A DNA stretch of 64,000 bases from Anaerocolumna sp. AGMB13020 (GCF_033100115.1 NZ_CP136910.1:1674001-1738000); one strand, 5' to 3'. Shown: positions 46,543 through 55,122, numbered from the stretch's first letter. Numbers and translations are program-made. The notes: generated from the sequence alone by a model not told the origin.

Positions 46543-47551
46543 GGAATCGGATATCATTCTCGTATAAGAGTCTCATATCATCAATTTCATATTTTAGAAG
46601 TGTAATACGCTCAAGGCCAACACCGAAAGCAAAACCCGTGTATTCCTCCGGATCGATGCCGCTCATCTTAAGTACATTGGGATGAACCATACCACAGCCT
46701 AGAATTTCAATCCAGCCTGTACCTTTACAGAAACGGCAGCCATCTCCGCCACATTTAAAACAGGTTACATCAACCTCAGCACTGGGCTCAGTAAAGGGGA
46801 AATGATGGGGTCTGAACTTAACTTTTGTGCCTTCACCAAAAAGCTGTTTTGCAAATTCAGCAAGAGTTCCCTTTAAATCTGCAAAAGTGATATTCTTATC
46901 TATGACAAGACCTTCAATCTGATTAAAGCATGGTGAATGAGTGGCATCCACTTCATCAGAACGGAATACTCTTCCCGGTGCAATCATACGAATAGGAAGT
47001 TTTCCCTCTTCCATAACCCTTACCTGAACCGGTGAAGTCTGGGTTCTTAACAGAATATTGCTGTTAACATAAAAGGTATCCTGCTCATCCTTGGCTGGAT
47101 GGTTGGCAGGAATATTAAGCGCTTCAAAGTTGTAGTAATCATACTCTACTTCCGGGCCTTCCACCACTTCATACCCCATACCAACAAAGATTCTTTCCAC
47201 TTCTTCCAAAGCTATGTTGTTAGGATGGCGGTGTCCCATATGAGGTCTTTTAGCAGGAAGAGTAACATCGATGGTTTCCTTCTTGATCTGTTCTTCTTTT
47301 ATCTTACTAAGAAAGCCCTTTTTAGCCTCCTCTAATTTCTCTTCCAGTACAGTTCTGGCTTCATTTACCAACTGACCTACTTTAGGTCTGTCTTCGGGAG
47401 ATACCTCCTTCATAGACTTTAAGATTTCTGTCAGCTCGCCTTTTTTACCCAGATATGCTACTTTTATATCATTCAGAGTATCAAGCTGGTCTGCTGCTTT
47501 CATTTTCTCAAGGGCATCATTTACAATTGCTTTTAATTTTTCCTGCATCAT
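46529..47551 (-). CDS. pheS: Phenylalanine-tRNA ligase alpha subunit
   Basis: 340-residue catalytic subunit. An N-terminal coiled coil (1-90) precedes the class II core with [17 protein letters not shown], motif 2 ([20 protein letters not shown]) and motif 3 ([16 protein letters not shown]). The cysteine cluster [12 protein letters not shown] is present as in many Firmicutes. AAAGGAG precedes the ATG. It lies downstream of a complete T-box leader; the C-terminal codons start the repeat array. Confidence 0.97.
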   Translation of the reverse strand: MMQEKLKAIVNDALEKMKAADQLDTLNDIKVAYLGKKGELTEILKSMKEVSPEDRPKVGQLVNEARTVLEEKLEEAKKGFLSKIKEEQIKKETIDVTLPAKRPHMGHRHPNNIALEEVERIFVGMGYEVVEGPEVEYDYYNFEALNIPANHPAKDEQDTFYVNSNILLRTQTSPVQVRVMEEGKLPIRMIAPGRVFRSDEVDATHSPCFNQIEGLVIDKNITFADLKGTLAEFAKQLFGEGTKVKFRPHHFPFTEPSAEVDVTCFKCGGDGCRFCKGTGWIEILGCGMVHPNVLKMSGIDPEEYTGFAFGVGLERITLLKYEIDDMRLLYENDIRFLKQF

Positions 47552-47713
47552 TTTTCTCCTTTCCTTCCATAAAGCTTATTAAGCTGCGGTATGCATGGTG
47601 TTTATGTGAATTATTGTACTGCATTTTTCACACTCTGATTTGTGACAGTGCCACATCTGCAACAGATTCAACCTGCAATGGGAGCTGGTATACTTATTAC
47701 CACTCTTACGCAA

Positions 47714-48030
47714 CAAAAAAGCTCCGTCCCAAAAGGGACGGAGCTGTATCAACATTCTAAGACATTTCTTAAAACTGGAACCATTCCGCGGTACCACCCT
47801 AATTCCTTCTGATAAGTATTACAAGACTTCGCGATACTTTCATCAGGCACTCAAGTTTAAGCGTAACGTGCTTACTACGTCATCCCCTACTTAGCTTCAG
47901 GAACACAGCTCCGGTGTGAAAGTAAATAATTATCTGAACTGAAGGAAGCTTTCAGCCGGTGACTTCCTCTCTCTGACAGAAAACAATTATCCGGTAAGGA
48001 GATAGCCTCCTGTCACCTTCATTGCCTTTT
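47714..48030 (-). ncRNA. T-box riboswitch leader of pheS-pheT
   Basis: The T-box core AGGGTGGTACCGCG is exact at 47787-47800 (minus strand). Upstream is a stem I with AGAGAG and an apical loop region. The likely specifier codon is UUC (Phe) at 47918-47920 in the context ACU-UUC-ACACCGGAG, followed by a purine as usual. Downstream a terminator with perfect 11-bp arms (47720-47730 and 47735-47745) and TTTTTT competes with the antiterminator. Uncharged tRNA-Phe should favour read-through into pheS. Confidence 0.95.
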
Positions 48031-48043
48031 ACATATGTATATC

Positions 48044-48071
48044 ATTTTAGCACAATATTTTCTCTTGTCAA
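48044..48071 (-). promoter_or_regulatory. Promoter of the pheS T-box leader
   Basis: Minus-strand TTGACA (48066-48071), 16 bases, TAAAAT (48044-48049), leading directly into the T-box leader. Confidence 0.75.
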
Positions 48072-48118
48072 GGCTGATACTATTGAAAAAGAACCGACTT
48101 TTTTATGCCATAGATTTA

Positions 48119-48127
48119 TGTTATAAT
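48119..48127 (+). promoter_or_regulatory. Extended -10 promoter of the ABC-LytTR gene
   Basis: TGTTATAAT fits the TGn-TATAAT extended -10 consensus, 25 bases upstream of the ATG. No good -35 is seen, as often with extended -10 promoters. Confidence 0.6.
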
Positions 48128-48151
48128 ATCCCAGACATAAAGGAAGTACAG

Positions 48152-49189
48152 ATGTCAGTCAGAAAGGAATTAAAGATGCTGCTAATCAGAGATTTATATA
48201 AGGATAATAAGAGTCAATCCATCAAAGGACTTAATATAACAGTAAACCCTGGCAGTTCCGTAAGCCTGGAATGCAATAGTGAGATAAGTGATTTATTATT
48301 TCAGTTGATTCTAGGCAAAGAACTTCCCTCCAGAGGTGAAATATTACTGGGTGACATGTCTTCTCAGGACTATATACGTAAAAATCCCAATTCTGTCGGT
48401 GTTATTTTAAAAGAAGATGCCTTATATGAGGGGATGACCATCGAGAGTTATCTGAAATTCTTCACAGAGATTTATGGAAACAATGGTGATTATAAAGCTG
48501 TTATGTTAAAACTGGCGCTTCTTGATATCGGAAAAGAAGTTATCAGTAAATTAAGCTATTCTCAAAAGAGAAGAGTCAGTCTTGCAAGAGAAATACTGAA
48601 AAACCCAACTCTTCTCCTCATTCAGGAACCAATATTAAATCTGGATAACGAAGGTGCCAGTCTGATAATTGAAAACATCCGAAAGCTTTGTGATAGAAAT
48701 ACTGCCCTTCTTCTGACTTCCGTACATTTAAAAGATACTATCCTTGTGGGGGATAAAGCCTACCGTCTTGAAGAAGAAGGTTGTACTGAAATCAATAACA
48801 ATGAAGTCCCTGTTCAAAGTAAAATCATACCAGAAGATGTTAAGAATACTTATTCCATTGAAAAAATCCCCGCCAAAATTGATGATAAGATTCTCCTCTT
48901 TGATCCAATGGAAATTGATTATGTAGAGAGTGGGGAGGGTTCCTGCTACTTATATATCCGGGGCGAAAAATTCCCCTGTGGTCTTTCCTTAACCGAACTG
49001 GAAGAGAGACTCAAATATTTTGGATTCTTTCGAAGTCACCGTTCCTATCTTGTCAATCTCCAGAGAGTCAGAGAAGTGGTTACCTGGACCAGGAACAGCT
49101 TCAGTCTGAATTTGGATGATAAACTTAAGAGTTCCATTCCCCTTTCCAAAGGACGGCTGGAGGAATTAAAGACTATTTTGAAGCTTTAA
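48152..49189 (+). CDS. Degenerate ABC ATPase fused to LytTR DNA-binding domain
   Basis: 345 residues. The N-terminal about 215 resemble an ABC ATPase that has lost its nucleotide-binding residues: the Walker A position reads NPGSSVSLECNSEISDLL with no GxxGxGKS, the signature is LSYSQKRR for LSGGQ, and Walker B is LLLIQEP with Gln for Asp. The C-terminal about 105 residues are a LytTR domain (DYVESGEGSCYLYI, FFRSHRSYLVNLQRV). So this is a transcription regulator, not a transporter motor. The ATG at 48152 has AAGGA; an ATG 24 bases on also has a site. It lies directly upstream of an ABC exporter, its probable target. Confidence 0.88.
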   Translation: MSVRKELKMLLIRDLYKDNKSQSIKGLNITVNPGSSVSLECNSEISDLLFQLILGKELPSRGEILLGDMSSQDYIRKNPNSVGVILKEDALYEGMTIESYLKFFTEIYGNNGDYKAVMLKLALLDIGKEVISKLSYSQKRRVSLAREILKNPTLLLIQEPILNLDNEGASLIIENIRKLCDRNTALLLTSVHLKDTILVGDKAYRLEEEGCTEINNNEVPVQSKIIPEDVKNTYSIEKIPAKIDDKILLFDPMEIDYVESGEGSCYLYIRGEKFPCGLSLTELEERLKYFGFFRSHRSYLVNLQRVREVVTWTRNSFSLNLDDKLKSSIPLSKGRLEELKTILKL

Positions 49190-49275
49190 CCCTGCTCCTT
49201 TTGGAGGACAATAAGCAGGTTTCACTCTGAAAAATGCTCCTATCAGGAATTTTTATGCTCCTTTCAGCTCAAATA

Positions 49276-49306
49276 TGTGGCAGTGAACATTAATCTGCGG
49301 CATAAT
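49276..49306 (+). promoter_or_regulatory. Possible LytTR-binding direct repeats and -10 of the exporter
   Basis: TGTGGCA (49276-49282) and TGCGGCA (49296-49302) repeat with a 20-base period, about two helical turns, the spacing used by LytTR dimers. CATAAT (49301-49306) follows as a -10 box about 35 bases before the exporter ATG. Binding is inferred. Confidence 0.45.
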
Positions 49307-49339
49307 ACACCCATGATCGACGAAAGGAGCACCAAACAT

Positions 49340-50185
49340 ATGAACTACATTATAGACATGGATAATGTCAAAAAAAATTTCAAAGAAACAACAGCTTTAG
49401 CAGGACTTAATGTTAAAGTAAAAGAAGGAGAAATATTCGGCTTCTTAGGACCAAGTGGTTCCGGGAAAACTACCACTATTAAATTACTTACCTCTCAGCT
49501 CCTCCCTTCTGCAGGAAGTGTCAAAGTATTTGGGAAAGAGGTTTATACAAATAAACAGCATATCTTTGATCAAACTGGTATCTTAAGCGATAACAGCGGT
49601 ATATATGATAGACTATCCGTATGGGATAACCTGGCACTCTATACAGATATTTATGGAATTTCCGAGAAAAACATCGATGAGATACTTGATAAGGTTGGTC
49701 TGGCTGAGAGCAGGAAATTAGAAGCCAGAAAACTCTCAAAAGGTATGAAGCAGCGTTTAATGTTGGCTCGCTCGGTAATTCACAAGCCAAAGCTTCTTTT
49801 CCTGGATGAGCCCACCTCGGCTTTGGATCCTGGAACTGCACTGGAAATCCATAAGCTGTTAAGACTGCTAAACAAAGAAGGAACCACCATCTTCCTGACC
49901 ACTCATAACATGGAAGAAGCGGATAAGTTATGTGACAGAGTTGCCTTCTTAAACAACGGAGAAATCGTTGAACTTGGAAGTCCTTCCCAGTTAAAACTTA
50001 AATATATAACCGATGAAATCCAGATTATCTTAAAAGGAAGCCCTGAAAAACTTCTTCTTAAGAACACTCCGGACACCGGCAGAAAAATTATGGAATGGAT
50101 GAACGACAACAAACTTCTTTCCATCCATTCAACAGAACCTACATTAGAACAAATATTTCTTATGCTTACAGGGAGGGAATTATAA
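49340..50185 (+). CDS. ABC exporter ATP-binding protein
   Basis: 281-residue ABC ATPase with intact motifs: Walker A GPSGSGKTTT, signature LSKGMKQRLMLARS, Walker B LLFLDEPTSALD, and a switch His in FLTTHNMEEAD. The C-terminal tail matches drug or lantibiotic-type exporters. I chose the ATG at 49340, with AAAGGAG about 10 bases upstream; the ORF opens earlier without a site. It overlaps the permease by one base (TAATG). With the LytTR regulator it forms an export unit; substrate unknown. Confidence 0.92.
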   Translation: MNYIIDMDNVKKNFKETTALAGLNVKVKEGEIFGFLGPSGSGKTTTIKLLTSQLLPSAGSVKVFGKEVYTNKQHIFDQTGILSDNSGIYDRLSVWDNLALYTDIYGISEKNIDEILDKVGLAESRKLEARKLSKGMKQRLMLARSVIHKPKLLFLDEPTSALDPGTALEIHKLLRLLNKEGTTIFLTTHNMEEADKLCDRVAFLNNGEIVELGSPSQLKLKYITDEIQIILKGSPEKLLLKNTPDTGRKIMEWMNDNKLLSIHSTEPTLEQIFLMLTGREL

Positions 50186-50910
50186 TGACAATATCCTTAA
50201 GAAGAATAAAAGCTTTAACCAAAAAGGAATTTAAGAGTTTTACCAAAAATTCAAATGTCCTGTTAATGTGCTTGCTGCCAATTATATTCAGTATTCTCTA
50301 TACTTATATCTATGGTAGTAGCGAGAACGGTATACCAAAGCTTATGGTTTTACTTCTCTGTCTGAATATGAATCTGATTATGTGCTCCAGTTTCACAATT
50401 GCCATGCTGATTGCAGAGGAGAAAGAAAAAAACACCTTAAGAACCCTGTTATTATCAGGTGTATCCGCACTAGAATTCCTCTTTGGTAAAGTGGTCCTGA
50501 CTCTGATACTATCAACCCTTACCAACATCCTCATATATTTTATCTGCGGTATAGAGGTTAAGTACTTAGGCTGGTTTCTGTTAATCACAACTTTGGTTAT
50601 TATCAGTATGATTATTATAGGAGCGCTAATTGGTATGTTTTCCAAGAATCAAATGTCTACCAGCGTTGTGGGTATGCCGGTTTTACTGGTATTTCTCCTT
50701 ATACCAATGATGGCGGAATTCAATGAGAATGTCAAAAAAATTGCAAAATTTACACCCAATTATAATATGAATGTTATTCTAAGTAAGGTACTTGACGGAG
50801 GAGTTCTTTCCTCTCAGGAAATATTGCCTTTTGTATCAATATTTGTATGGATTGTTCTTACAGGTGTCGGTTTTATTATAACTTATAATAAAGTAGGTAT
50901 AGATAAATAA
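50185..50910 (+). CDS. ABC-2 type permease
   Basis: 241-residue integral membrane protein with six predicted helices (about 21-39, 49-71, 97-123, 131-155, 162-180 and 217-237) and the ABC-2 loop AEEKEKNTLRTLLLSGVSAL between helices 2 and 3. The start shares a base with the ATPase stop, with GGGAGG upstream. It forms the membrane half of the exporter. Confidence 0.9.
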   Translation: MTISLRRIKALTKKEFKSFTKNSNVLLMCLLPIIFSILYTYIYGSSENGIPKLMVLLLCLNMNLIMCSSFTIAMLIAEEKEKNTLRTLLLSGVSALEFLFGKVVLTLILSTLTNILIYFICGIEVKYLGWFLLITTLVIISMIIIGALIGMFSKNQMSTSVVGMPVLLVFLLIPMMAEFNENVKKIAKFTPNYNMNVILSKVLDGGVLSSQEILPFVSIFVWIVLTGVGFIITYNKVGIDK

Positions 50911-51004
50911 CCATTAATTAGATTTATCTGTAAGTCCTGAAATTTATTTTAATCTGATGATTGCTTTCTAAGCACCGTTCACCTAAAAACTATATATAAG
51001 GGCT

Positions 51005-51097
51005 TTTTCTTTCGTGTTTTGTTTGTTGTTGTGACATCATTATACAAAAGATAAGGCTCTTTTTCTATGCAATTATGCTTCACTTTTTAAGTGAAAG
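51005..51097 (-). repeat. Left copy of an inverted promoter-like repeat
   Basis: Read leftward it matches 54415-54506 read rightward, at roughly three of four bases. Shared blocks are the palindrome CTTTCACTTAAAAAGTGAAG (51078-51097), ATAGAAAAAGAG, a -10-like TATAAT, and GTCAC-x-ACAACAAAC (51021-51035). The left copy leads into no gene. The two copies bracket about 3.3 kb containing the toxin and immunity genes. Confidence 0.75.
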
Positions 51098-51317
51098 TAT
51101 AAAATCAGAATAAAACCAGTAACAATGCGGTACAAGTACTGTTAAAAATATCCAGATAAGTATTCTAGGATAAAGTATATATATTTTTTAGAATCCTCAA
51201 AAAAGATAATAAAAACAAAAATAAATGTCATATTGTTTCTGTAAGTAAAAAACATAAATGAAATAAAAAGCTTAAACAAAGTTATGATATATAGAACACA
51301 GATAAAAAATATCGTGA

Positions 51318-51413
51318 CTTAGAGTTCTTACTGGAATTCAAACGCAGTTAACGGAAACTGCAACTAAGTTAGAGGAGACAGATAAGGCAATAGCTGACAG
51401 GCTGAAATTATAA
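51318..51413 (+). pseudogene. C-terminal relic of a small helical cassette protein
   Basis: An open frame of about 31 codons translates to VLTGIQTQLTETATKLEETD followed by KAIADRLKL and a stop, preceded by an in-frame stop. It has no start codon. The helical pattern resembles the ends of YwqI/DUF5344-like accessory proteins of type VII toxin operons. The same sequence recurs at 53880 with a frameshift. Confidence 0.65.
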
Positions 51414-51431
51414 GAATATAGTTGTAAAGAG

Positions 51432-51484
51432 GCTGTAGCAGGAAGGGGATGGCAACAAAAATCCTTTCCTACTGCAGCTTTTTT
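51432..51484 (+). terminator. Terminator upstream of the 104-residue gene
   Basis: GCTGTAGCAGGAA and TTCCTACTGCAGC pair, with GGAT/ATCC inside, followed by TTTTTT. It is repeated in the second cassette head at 53987-54038. It may end the upstream unit of an ancestral toxin operon. Confidence 0.8.
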
Positions 51485-51565
51485 CAGAATTTACAATAAG
51501 ACTGTATATGCATGGACAAAGCAAAATGCAATAGAGCGGATAATAACCTAGGAAGGAGGTATGGG

Positions 51566-51880
51566 ATGTATTACTGGGATTTGGTTGGTGATTTTTTTCA
51601 TATATCGGACAATGAACGAAAAAGAGAGGAATACAAAGAGGAATACAGAGAGGAATACAGTAAATTACTCCAATATCGAAATAAGAAGATTCCCAAGGAG
51701 GAAGAACTCTATCACAAATTAAAAACAGTCTGTGATATGGCGTTTAAGATAATAAAAGGGACCGAAACGAAGGAAATCCTGGCTGGGAAGTCCATTAACA
51801 TGTATGATAATAAATTTAGTATCTGCCAGCCGGATACTACAAATTTATTGATATTGCAGCGGGGGGTGGCAAAATGGTAA
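51566..51880 (+). CDS. Small cassette protein preceding the toxin
   Basis: 104 residues beginning MYYWDLVGDFFHISDNERKR, with a highly charged Glu/Lys/Arg helix (about 14-45). Not a family I recognise. GGAGG precedes the ATG. Its TAA overlaps the toxin start (ATGGTAA), so translation is coupled. Position suggests a toxin chaperone or targeting factor, by analogy with small partner genes of LXG toxins. A truncated second copy is at 54124. Confidence 0.7.
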   Translation: MYYWDLVGDFFHISDNERKREEYKEEYREEYSKLLQYRNKKIPKEEELYHKLKTVCDMAFKIIKGTETKEILAGKSINMYDNKFSICQPDTTNLLILQRGVAKW

Positions 51881-53415
51881 GACAACTGGGAAGAGAAATA
51901 ATTGACAAATACACCTGGCTGGAGAGAGCAAATATTACCATGGGTTATTCCACGAACCTCCTCTTTGATTTCGTTGATCTGGATGATCTGTGCAAGGATA
52001 TCGAAGGCGAACTGGACGCCCAAGCCCTGGGAGCAGGCTTCTCTTCTCAAGGGCAGCGGATCGATGAATTCGTGGAACATAGAAGTGCGTTGTTAAGCTA
52101 TACCAGTGATGTCTTATATGATATTGATGAATATCTGGAAAATCCACTTTATAAAGGGTTTAATAATGCCATGGATATGATGGCTGCCATTGATATGAGA
52201 GATGCAAAGACAGATAATGCCATTGGGTTACAGGAACATACAAGTATGTATATGGGCGCTGGAATGTATGATGAGGTTGGGGGAGAGATGCTCTCTCTTA
52301 ATCTGGAGGATTTTATAGGCAGCCGTAATAAGAATAAAAGTCTCACCAATTATCAGAAAGTAGATGATTTTGCGGATTTATTTGCAAAAGACTATGAAAA
52401 ATTGGTAAATAATGATAAAATAGACCCAAATGAGGAGACTTTGCAGGAGTATCTGGACAGCCTGGTATTAAAAGAATTTGCCCATAAAAAGGACTCTCCT
52501 TTCTGGAAGGAATTGTTAGAATCGTTAAGCGAGATTACTGTCGTAATTCCTATTATTGAGGCAGTAACAGGTAAAACCCTTATAACGGGAGATTATCTAA
52601 CGGGTGATGAACAAGCTTTTAAAGTAGTATCAGGGGTAGTAAGTCTGGCGACCTTAGGATATGGAGCGTATGGAGCGCTAGTCACGAAAGGCGGGGGAGC
52701 GGCATTCGGCAAGATTTTTGCTGCTGATATACTGGCTGAGGCAGTGTCAGGGTCAACCGTAATCGTTTGTGATAAGGCAGGAGTACCTTCTACGGTGACG
52801 GTCGCTTTGGCGATTTTTTTAGGATCTACTACAGGAGTCATTGCGGATAAAGCATTGCTTAAAAATATACCATCGCTTAAGAACAGAATTGAGATTGATG
52901 ATACTGTAAAATACAAAAAGTATTGGGATGATGTTGCTAATGGGAAGTATGATATACCTTACGGTATGACATCTGAGGAATATACTCAGTATTTGAAAGG
53001 TTTAGATAAGATTGATAAGGCCATTAAAGGGTCAGATGATGTGATTAATGGTGGCAGTGATATTGTTATTAAAAATGGTAAGATAACAATAGATGACATA
53101 AAGGCTAATCCAGCTACTTTTTCAGGAAAGTCAGCTGATGAAATTGCTCAAATGCTTAAAGATGCAGGTTATGATGTAACTGTTCAAGCTTCACGACGGT
53201 CAAGTTCTGGTGCTAAAATTATTAAGATCAATAATCCTGGTGGAGGAAAAAATATTACCCAAGTTCAAGTTTCACCAGGCGGTGGAAGACATGGAGCAAA
53301 TCCATATGTAAAAATAAGCACTAGTGATCAAGGAATAATTAAGATAGTTGATGGAATTGAAGATATTTATAAAACTGATGGAAAGGAAACTTCAACAATT
53401 ATATTTAGGAGGTAA
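51874..53415 (+). CDS. Polymorphic toxin with pre-toxin TG-like domain
   Basis: 513 residues with a modular toxin layout. A helical N-terminal region (1-215) lacks a signal peptide. A middle segment resembles the PT-TG pre-toxin domain (EAVTGKTLITGDYLTGDEQA, then a Gly/Ala-rich hydrophobic stretch at about 250-320). A linker (about 345-405) leads to a C-terminal tip (about 410-513) with KSADEIAQMLKDAGYDV, SPGGGRHG (GGGRHG at 469-474) and NPYVKISTSDQG. The tip is not one I can name; His and Arg residues would suit an RNase fold, but this is a guess. The next gene, 6 bases on, is its presumed immunity gene. Base composition drops in the tip, as expected for an exchangeable module. Confidence 0.75.
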   Translation: MVRQLGREIIDKYTWLERANITMGYSTNLLFDFVDLDDLCKDIEGELDAQALGAGFSSQGQRIDEFVEHRSALLSYTSDVLYDIDEYLENPLYKGFNNAMDMMAAIDMRDAKTDNAIGLQEHTSMYMGAGMYDEVGGEMLSLNLEDFIGSRNKNKSLTNYQKVDDFADLFAKDYEKLVNNDKIDPNEETLQEYLDSLVLKEFAHKKDSPFWKELLESLSEITVVIPIIEAVTGKTLITGDYLTGDEQAFKVVSGVVSLATLGYGAYGALVTKGGGAAFGKIFAADILAEAVSGSTVIVCDKAGVPSTVTVALAIFLGSTTGVIADKALLKNIPSLKNRIEIDDTVKYKKYWDDVANGKYDIPYGMTSEEYTQYLKGLDKIDKAIKGSDDVINGGSDIVIKNGKITIDDIKANPATFSGKSADEIAQMLKDAGYDVTVQASRRSSSGAKIIKINNPGGGKNITQVQVSPGGGRHGANPYVKISTSDQGIIKIVDGIEDIYKTDGKETSTIIFRR

Positions 53416-53421
53416 GTAAAA

Positions 53422-53853
53422 ATGATTAATTTGGATGCACCTATTATACCATGGATTGGAATGGGTGGAATAAAACTATATAGTCACATAAGTGAATTGA
53501 AATCATTGTTAGAAAGTGAAAAAGTTGAGTACTTTTTGTATGATAAATTTCTTGTTCGATATGAAATTAAAGGAAAGATATACTTATTTTTTAATTTAAT
53601 TAATGGAAAGTTATTTAAGATAACAACTTTAAAAGAATATAGGGGATTATTATTTGATGAAATATATGTAGGGCAAAAAACAGAAGATATGTTAAATGTA
53701 GATACTAGTTTTGAATATGATGAATTTGAGGAAGTATATGTAAGTGATAAAGGTGTTTTTATTGAAACGGAGCCTGAAACGGAAACGGTAAAATGGATTT
53801 CTGTATATATTAAAGAATTAGAAACAGAAGCGTTTGATAGAGCATTATGGTGA
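53422..53853 (+). CDS. Presumed immunity protein for the intact toxin
   Basis: 143 residues, acidic, soluble, very AT-rich codons. It begins MINLDAPIIPWIGMGGIKLY and is a beta-rich protein with a Glu-rich end. AGGAGG, at the end of the toxin gene, precedes the ATG. No family recognised; the immunity role is inferred from position directly behind a toxin tip and from its acidity. Confidence 0.7.
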   Translation: MINLDAPIIPWIGMGGIKLYSHISELKSLLESEKVEYFLYDKFLVRYEIKGKIYLFFNLINGKLFKITTLKEYRGLLFDEIYVGQKTEDMLNVDTSFEYDEFEEVYVSDKGVFIETEPETETVKWISVYIKELETEAFDRALW

Positions 53854-53879
53854 AAATATTTTAACGGTACAGATGATAG

Positions 53880-53968
53880 ATTCTTACTGGAATTCAAACG
53901 CAGTTAACAGAAATTGCAACTACGTTAGAGGAGACAATAAGGCAATCGCTGATAGACTAAAATTATGA
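53880..53968 (+). pseudogene. Second, frameshifted copy of the accessory-protein relic
   Basis: Matches 51324-51413 closely (ILTGIQTQLTEIATTLEET) but has lost one base after the Thr codon, so the frame shifts; the original ending RLKL-stop is still visible in the other frame. It starts the duplicated cassette head. Confidence 0.7.
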
Positions 53969-53986
53969 GAATTAAGTTATAAAGAT

Positions 53987-54038
53987 GCTGCAGCAGGAAG
54001 GATATAGCAACAAAATCCTTTCCTACTACAGCTTTTTT
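53987..54038 (+). terminator. Terminator in the duplicated cassette head
   Basis: Homologous to 51432-51484: GCTGCAGCAGGAA pairs with TTCCTACTACAGC (one mismatch) and is followed by TTTTTT. Confidence 0.75.
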
Positions 54039-54123
54039 CAGAATTTACAATAAGACTGTATATGCTTGGACAAAGCAAAATGCAAAAGAGCGGATAATAA
54101 CCTAGATAGGAAAGAGGTATAAG

Positions 54124-54339
54124 ATGTATTACTGGGATTCGGTTGGTGATTTTTTCCATGCAGTGGACAATGAACGAAAAAGAGAGGAATACAGAGTGGA
54201 ATACAGTAAATTACTCAAATATGTAAATAAGAAGATTCCCAAGGAGGAAGAACTCTATAACAATTTAAAACAAGCTGTGATATGGCGTTTAAGATTGATG
54301 AGTTTAGTACTGTATATAAGAAGTCAGAAGAATACTTAA
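54124..54339 (+). pseudogene. Truncated copy of the 104-residue cassette gene
   Basis: Begins MYYWDSVGDFFHAVDNERKR and follows the gene at 51566 closely to about codon 45, where a one-base loss shifts the frame (NLKQAVIWRLRL instead of KLKTVCDMAFK) and it stops after 71 codons. No toxin follows. It keeps an AAAGAGG ribosome site. It is the inactive end of a segmental duplication. Confidence 0.8.
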
Positions 54340-54414
54340 ACCTGAATTATTCATGATAATCCGTCCAACGGTGCTGCGCACCGCATAGTAACTGTATTTT
54401 TTATCTAATTACTG

Positions 54415-54506
54415 CTTTCACTTAAAAAGTGAAGCCTAAACAATAGAAAAAGAGTTTCAACTTTGTTAGAATGTAGTCACCACAACAAACATTAACACAA
54501 AGGAGA
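54415..54506 (+). repeat. Right copy of the inverted promoter-like repeat
   Basis: Mirror of 51005-51097. It has the palindrome CTTTCACTTAAAAAGTGAAG (54415-54434), a TAGAAT -10-like box, and an AAAGGAG ribosome site leading to an ATG at 54514. It is probably the promoter and leader of the first gene of an ancestral toxin operon. Confidence 0.75.
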
Positions 54507-54513
54507 AACCCTA

Positions 54514-54594
54514 ATGTCTAGTTTAATGGCACTTCGTTCTGAAAGCAATAGTAAAATTAAAATAAATTTTGATGGAGGTGGAAGATGGATTTAA
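54514..54594 (+). pseudogene. 5' stub of a cassette first gene
   Basis: ATG with a good ribosome site (AAAGGAG), then 26 codons reading MSSLMALRSESNSKIKINFD and a stop soon after. The opening MSSLMALRS is typical of YwqH/DUF5082-like first genes of LXG operons; the rest is unrelated, so the gene was cut by recombination. Confidence 0.55.
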
Positions 54595-54898
54595 TGCGAT
54601 TCAAGCATCTGCAAAAATATTAGAGGAAGAATGGAAGCAACTTAATGAAAATGATATAACTAAGAGGGCTTACACAATTTTACTATCTATTGAATGTATA
54701 AAAATGGGAGTGCTACCTGATTTTTTATATGATAGGTTAATAGAAGTGTTTGATAGAAAAATAGACATTGTTGAAGAAAGCAATATTTTCTATGTAGAAC
54801 AATGCAAAACGCTTTTAGATCAAGATGAGTATGAAATTGTTGAAACGGACTTTACAACTAAAACAAGAATTGATTATATATATTCGTTAAAACAGTAA
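54572..54898 (+). CDS. Orphan immunity-like protein
   Basis: 108 residues, acidic and helical (MMEVEDGFNAIQASAKILEE), with no recognised domain. It overlaps the truncated stub and has no clear ribosome site, so it may be expressed by reinitiation or be decaying. Size, acidity and position suggest an immunity gene whose toxin has been lost. Confidence 0.5.
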   Translation: MEVEDGFNAIQASAKILEEEWKQLNENDITKRAYTILLSIECIKMGVLPDFLYDRLIEVFDRKIDIVEESNIFYVEQCKTLLDQDEYEIVETDFTTKTRIDYIYSLKQ

Positions 54899-54985
54899 TA
54901 TTTATATATTGGGTAATTTAGATATGTATATTATAGTATAACACCGGAAGAATCCATGATATGAATTAAGAGACTTTAGCGATAA

Positions 54986-55114
54986 ATTTGCCTTGGGTAT
55001 ACAATCGGATTTTCAGGTGTAGTTCCAATACTCTCAGGGGAAATAACTACATTCCATATAAAAAACATATCTGAGTTAATTAAGAAAGCCCCAAGTTTAG
55101 GATTTGAAAGGTAG
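54986..55114 (+). pseudogene. Toxin C-terminal tip remnant 1
   Basis: A 43-codon frame between stops, without a start, ending GVVPILSGEITTFHIKNISE and LIKKAPSLGFER-stop eight bases before an intact small gene. It looks like the last part of a toxin whose upstream part is gone. Family not recognised. Confidence 0.6.
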
Positions 55115-55122
55115 GGAATATA

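Larger units (their letters stand above)
50911..51565. other. Gene-poor stretch opening the toxin locus
   Basis: About 650 bases with no intact gene. It holds a leftward promoter-like repeat (51005-51097), a 30-codon gene relic (51318-51413) and a terminator (51432-51484). The remainder is AT-rich without visible features. Confidence 0.6.
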
